Assembly: GCF_011762155.1 (NCBI RefSeq)
Contig: NZ_JAASQL010000006.1
Location: forward strand, 105,831 to 140,671
Length of the DNA: 34,841 nucleotides
Source: Wenyingzhuangia heitensis
Lineage (GTDB): Bacteria; Bacteroidota; Bacteroidia; Flavobacteriales; Flavobacteriaceae
Direction: 5' to 3'
In this document: positions 32,340 to 34,841 of the stretch, piece after piece
Numbering within the stretch: position 1 is the first letter of the stretch
How the letters are laid out: every line of letters starts with the position of its first letter
Translations under genes and position numbers: made by a program
The notes under the pieces: model-generated
Database searches by the model: none
What the model was told of the DNA's origin: nothing
Seen by the model: the letters and a program-made list of their open reading frames with translations, nothing else

Positions 32340-32852
32340 TTAGTTGGCACTAAAAAAGTCTTCTGGAGATGGTTCGCCTAATTCATTTGGTGTTAGTTTT
32401 CTTCCCATTTCAAAAGCATTTTCTATGGCTATTTCTTCTGTCCATTTACCAACAACTATATCTGATGTTAAAAATTCATAAGCAACAATTCCATTATACA
32501 ATTCTCTATCAGACATATAACTAAAATGGATGATTAATGTGTTATTAAACACAAAACCATAGCCTGTTTGGTGTTGTTCTCCTTCTATTAACCAACTTGC
32601 TTCTATTTGGTTGCTCATTAAATCTATATGAAGTAAACCTGTGTAGTAGCTATCTTTAATCTCTGGGTTTCCCCCAACTATTTCATAAACACCACAAACA
32701 TTAATCATATTTATGTTAAAATCTGGATTTTTTTCTGAATGCTCTAACAAATGATATCTTTTTAAGAGCTCTTTTTCCTTAAACTTTCTTCCTTTTAAGG
32801 CTAATTTAGATTTTTGATACCAATGTTTTACCCTTTGATGAAATACATCCAT
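32340..32852 (-). CDS. Uncharacterised conserved-looking protein downstream of the phosphoesterase
   Basis: I do not recognise the family. The 170-residue product has a basic N-terminus (HQRVKHWYQKSKLALKGRKF). A beta-rich body follows (VCGVYEIVGGNPEIKDSYYTGLLHIDL, then IEASWLIEGEQHQTGYGFVF, then NTLIIHFSYM), resembling a small beta-barrel or lipocalin-like sheet, and it has an acidic C-terminus (LGEPSPEDFFSAN). No signal or membrane segment is visible. It starts 1 bp after the metallophosphoesterase stop, so the two are translationally linked and probably work together. The 118 bp between it and typA hold nothing else. Confidence 0.75.
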   Translation of the reverse strand: MDVFHQRVKHWYQKSKLALKGRKFKEKELLKRYHLLEHSEKNPDFNINMINVCGVYEIVGGNPEIKDSYYTGLLHIDLMSNQIEASWLIEGEQHQTGYGFVFNNTLIIHFSYMSDRELYNGIVAYEFLTSDIVVGKWTEEIAIENAFEMGRKLTPNELGEPSPEDFFSAN

Positions 32853-32853
32853 A

Positions 32854-34101
32854 TTAACTTTCTTGATGTAATGTAATTATGGTAATTTCTGGCCAAATAC
32901 CAACTCTACCCGGAAAACCTAAAAATCCAAAACCTCTATTTACATATAAATGTTGTTTATTATTGGTATACAATCCTGCCCACCTTTTGTATATATATTT
33001 TGATGGACTCCATTTAAAACCTGGAATTTCTACTCCAAACTGCATTCCGTGCGTATGGCCAGATAAGGTTAAATCTATATGTTGTTTGTGTGGAATTACT
33101 TTTTCATCCCAATGTGTAGGATCATGAGAAAGCAATATTTTAAAGTTTTCTGGATTGGTTCCTTCTAAAGCTTTGCTTAAATCTCCTATTTGTGGAAAAG
33201 GAGGTTTCCCCCAATTTTCTACTCCAACTATATCTAACTCTTCTCCATTTTTTGTAATTGTATGGGTTCTGTTGTTTAACAAATCAAACCCCATATCTTT
33301 TTGATGTTGAAAAAGATTCAATAAATTTTGTTTCTTTTCATCAGCATTGTTCCATCTTTTATGTGTTCCATAATCATGATTTCCTAAACTAGAAAACACT
33401 CCTAATGGAGCTGTCATTTCTTTAAACATTTCTTTGTAAGGAACAATTTCTACAGCATCATTATTCACCAAATCACCTGTAAACAAAATTAAATCTGCTT
33501 CTTGTTGTTTGATTAAATCTACTCCGTGCTTTACTTCATCTATATCATCAAAACTACCTGAATGTATATCTGATATATGAACTATTTTTAAACCATTAAA
33601 AGAAGCCGGTAAGTTTTTAAATGACAAAGCAATATTTTTTACTTTGTAATTGTATTTTCCTTTTGTAATTCCGTATAACATGGATAAGAAAGGAATACTA
33701 GCCAGACCTAATCCTACTTGACCAATAAATTTTCTTCTATCACTGAATTTCACTTCGGTATTAGAGCTAAGAAAAACTCTCCAAATTGATTTTCCTACAA
33801 ATTCAATAACTCTTACAACATCATCAAAAGCTGCCGTTAAAAACATTCCTATCTTTAATGCTATAAATGCAAAAGTGTATCCAAACCATAAATTAATTAA
33901 AATATTTCCTTGCGTTGGTCTGTCATCAAATCTTAATAAAATTAAAGTAAAACAGCCGTAGCTTATTAGCATACTTAAAACATAAAACCATTTAAAACCT
34001 AGCTTAATGGTATTATTTGTAAAATAATTCCTGAAGCTTGTAAGCAAATACAGGTCTAAAACTAATAATAAGGTAACAAAAATTAATATTCTCTGGATCA
34101 T
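32854..34101 (-). CDS. Membrane-anchored metallophosphoesterase
   Basis: The 415-residue protein has three N-terminal membrane helices (about residues 3-22, 36-57, 69-92). A fourth hydrophobic segment follows a DRRKF sequence (about 121-144) and resembles a twin-arginine-like start. The calcineurin-type metal-binding motifs come next: DIH (178-180), GDLVNN (209-214), GNHDYG (240-245), a later SHDPTHWD and GHTHG near the C-terminus. This layout matches YaeI/YkuE-like phosphoesterases; YkuE relatives are Tat-exported, and YaeI-type enzymes act on lipids such as UDP-diacylglucosamine. I infer an extracytoplasmic or membrane-surface phosphodiesterase. It is preceded by the type IX secreted protein (7-bp gap) and followed by the unknown protein (1-bp gap). 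Confidence 0.93.
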   Translation of the reverse strand: MIQRILIFVTLLLVLDLYLLTSFRNYFTNNTIKLGFKWFYVLSMLISYGCFTLILLRFDDRPTQGNILINLWFGYTFAFIALKIGMFLTAAFDDVVRVIEFVGKSIWRVFLSSNTEVKFSDRRKFIGQVGLGLASIPFLSMLYGITKGKYNYKVKNIALSFKNLPASFNGLKIVHISDIHSGSFDDIDEVKHGVDLIKQQEADLILFTGDLVNNDAVEIVPYKEMFKEMTAPLGVFSSLGNHDYGTHKRWNNADEKKQNLLNLFQHQKDMGFDLLNNRTHTITKNGEELDIVGVENWGKPPFPQIGDLSKALEGTNPENFKILLSHDPTHWDEKVIPHKQHIDLTLSGHTHGMQFGVEIPGFKWSPSKYIYKRWAGLYTNNKQHLYVNRGFGFLGFPGRVGIWPEITIITLHQES

Positions 34102-34108
34102 TCTATTT

Positions 34109-34841
34109 TTATTCTAAAACTATTTTCTGTGTAAAACTACCACTACCTGTAACTATTTTAACTACATACAATTGTTCTGCCAAACTTTCTAAACTGATAG
34201 TCGAATTATTGGTGATTATTGTACTTGTTTTAGTTATTATTTTTTGTCCCGCTAAATTATATAAATCTATTTGCTGAATATTTCCTTGTTCCACAACAAC
34301 ATTCATCACTTTATCTTGAATATAAATCACTGATTTTGTTGTGTTGTCTATATAATCCGTATCTAAATTTTTACTCTCCTTAAAAACCAAACTAAATCTG
34401 TCTTGGTGCTCTCCTGAACTTACCATGGTTGTGTAACTTTCAGTGGTACTGATCTTGTTTACCGTAGCTTCTTGCTTGTCTAATAAATATACATCGTTAT
34501 ACAAATCTTGTACATCGTCTATTTTAAAAGTAACCTCTCTTTCACTCTCTAATACAACTCCTATGGGTAATTCTAAACTCTCACTTACATAAGGAACACT
34601 GGTAATGATAAATCGATCGATATCATCTTCTACGATCCAATATGCATCATTGTTGTAATAGTCAAACATAAAAGCATCTTTTCCTAGTTCTTTAGCCAAC
34701 GTATTTCCTTCTAATGCAGTTACCAATTGTCTGTGGTACACTTTTGCATCTTCTGTTTTGTACTCAAACCCTAAACGAACCATAGGCTTGATGTTATTTA
34801 ATGTTTTAGTCTCTTGCGTTTTAAAGAATTTTCTACTTTCA
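34109..34841 (-). CDS. Type IX secretion sorting-domain protein, 5' end outside the window
   Basis: The frame is open to the window edge: 19 codons upstream of the first internal ATG (34783) have no stop and read as protein (residues ending TLNNIKP), so this is the C-terminal part of a larger gene; 243 residues are visible. The end matches the Por secretion-system C-terminal domain (about 75 residues): IQQIDLYNLAGQKI, then LAEQLYVVKIVTGSGSFTQKIVLE. This directs export through the type IX system and attachment to the surface or release. The visible remainder contains beta-rich segments of an extracellular protein whose N-terminal part is not seen. It lies 7 bp before the metallophosphoesterase gene on the same strand. 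Confidence 0.88.
   Translation of the reverse strand, partial: ESRKFFKTQETKTLNNIKPMVRLGFEYKTEDAKVYHRQLVTALEGNTLAKELGKDAFMFDYYNNDAYWIVEDDIDRFIITSVPYVSESLELPIGVVLESEREVTFKIDDVQDLYNDVYLLDKQEATVNKISTTESYTTMVSSGEHQDRFSLVFKESKNLDTDYIDNTTKSVIYIQDKVMNVVVEQGNIQQIDLYNLAGQKIITKTSTIITNNSTISLESLAEQLYVVKIVTGSGSFTQKIVLE

Overview
This window looks like a chromosomal piece from a marine-type member of the Flavobacteriaceae (Bacteroidota). The evidence is low GC, genes without Shine-Dalgarno leaders, several upstream matches to the Bacteroidota -7 box TAnnTTTG, a type IX secretion (Por) C-terminal sorting domain, and the GTTCGAGCG(C/A)AGTCGAGAAC palindromic repeats common in this family. I cannot name the genus. 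No rRNA, tRNA, CRISPR array, IS transposase or replication origin was seen.

Layout. 1-439 is a repeat block with two diverged copies of one hairpin-containing unit. 440-2035 encodes an orphan protein joining a phospholipase-D-type nuclease domain to helicase-associated domains, with no helicase. 2118-5749 is a methionine module: an Lrp/AsnC regulator, divergent from the folate-independent methionine synthase pair mesX (DUF1852) and mesD (core-MetE), followed by a TauE/SafE permease. Three in-phase 30-bp repeats lie in the divergent promoter region. 5750-7041 is mostly repeats; a GIY-YIG nuclease gene sits between two roughly 150-bp direct repeats made of the same palindromes.

7042-18144 holds two complete tripartite exporters facing away from each other. 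On the minus strand is a MacAB/TolC-like ABC exporter, with ATPase and permease as separate genes. On the plus strand is a GbsR/MarR-like regulator followed by an AcrAB-TolC-like RND pump. A perfect 7-bp-arm palindrome just upstream of a -7 box is the likely operator. A bidirectional hairpin terminator closes the RND operon.

18271-22121 (minus) is an operon of an ABC-2 (NatAB-like) exporter, an NtrC-type response regulator without a DNA-binding domain, and an unrecognised acidic protein. 22405-28692 (plus) is a fatty-acid beta-oxidation operon: MarR regulator, bifunctional hydroxyacyl-CoA dehydrogenase/enoyl-CoA hydratase, a small four-helix-bundle protein, thiolase and acyl-CoA dehydrogenase. 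28822-34841 (minus) contains a small basic protein, a YchJ-like SEC-C protein, a secreted propeller-like protein, the translational GTPase typA, an unknown protein, a membrane metallophosphoesterase and the 3' part of a type IX secreted protein that runs off the window.

The best candidates for something under-described are the GIY-YIG gene embedded in its own palindromic repeat family (a possible analogue of REP/RAYT systems), the orphan PLD-HA protein, and the MesX/MesD/TauE module with phased operator repeats.
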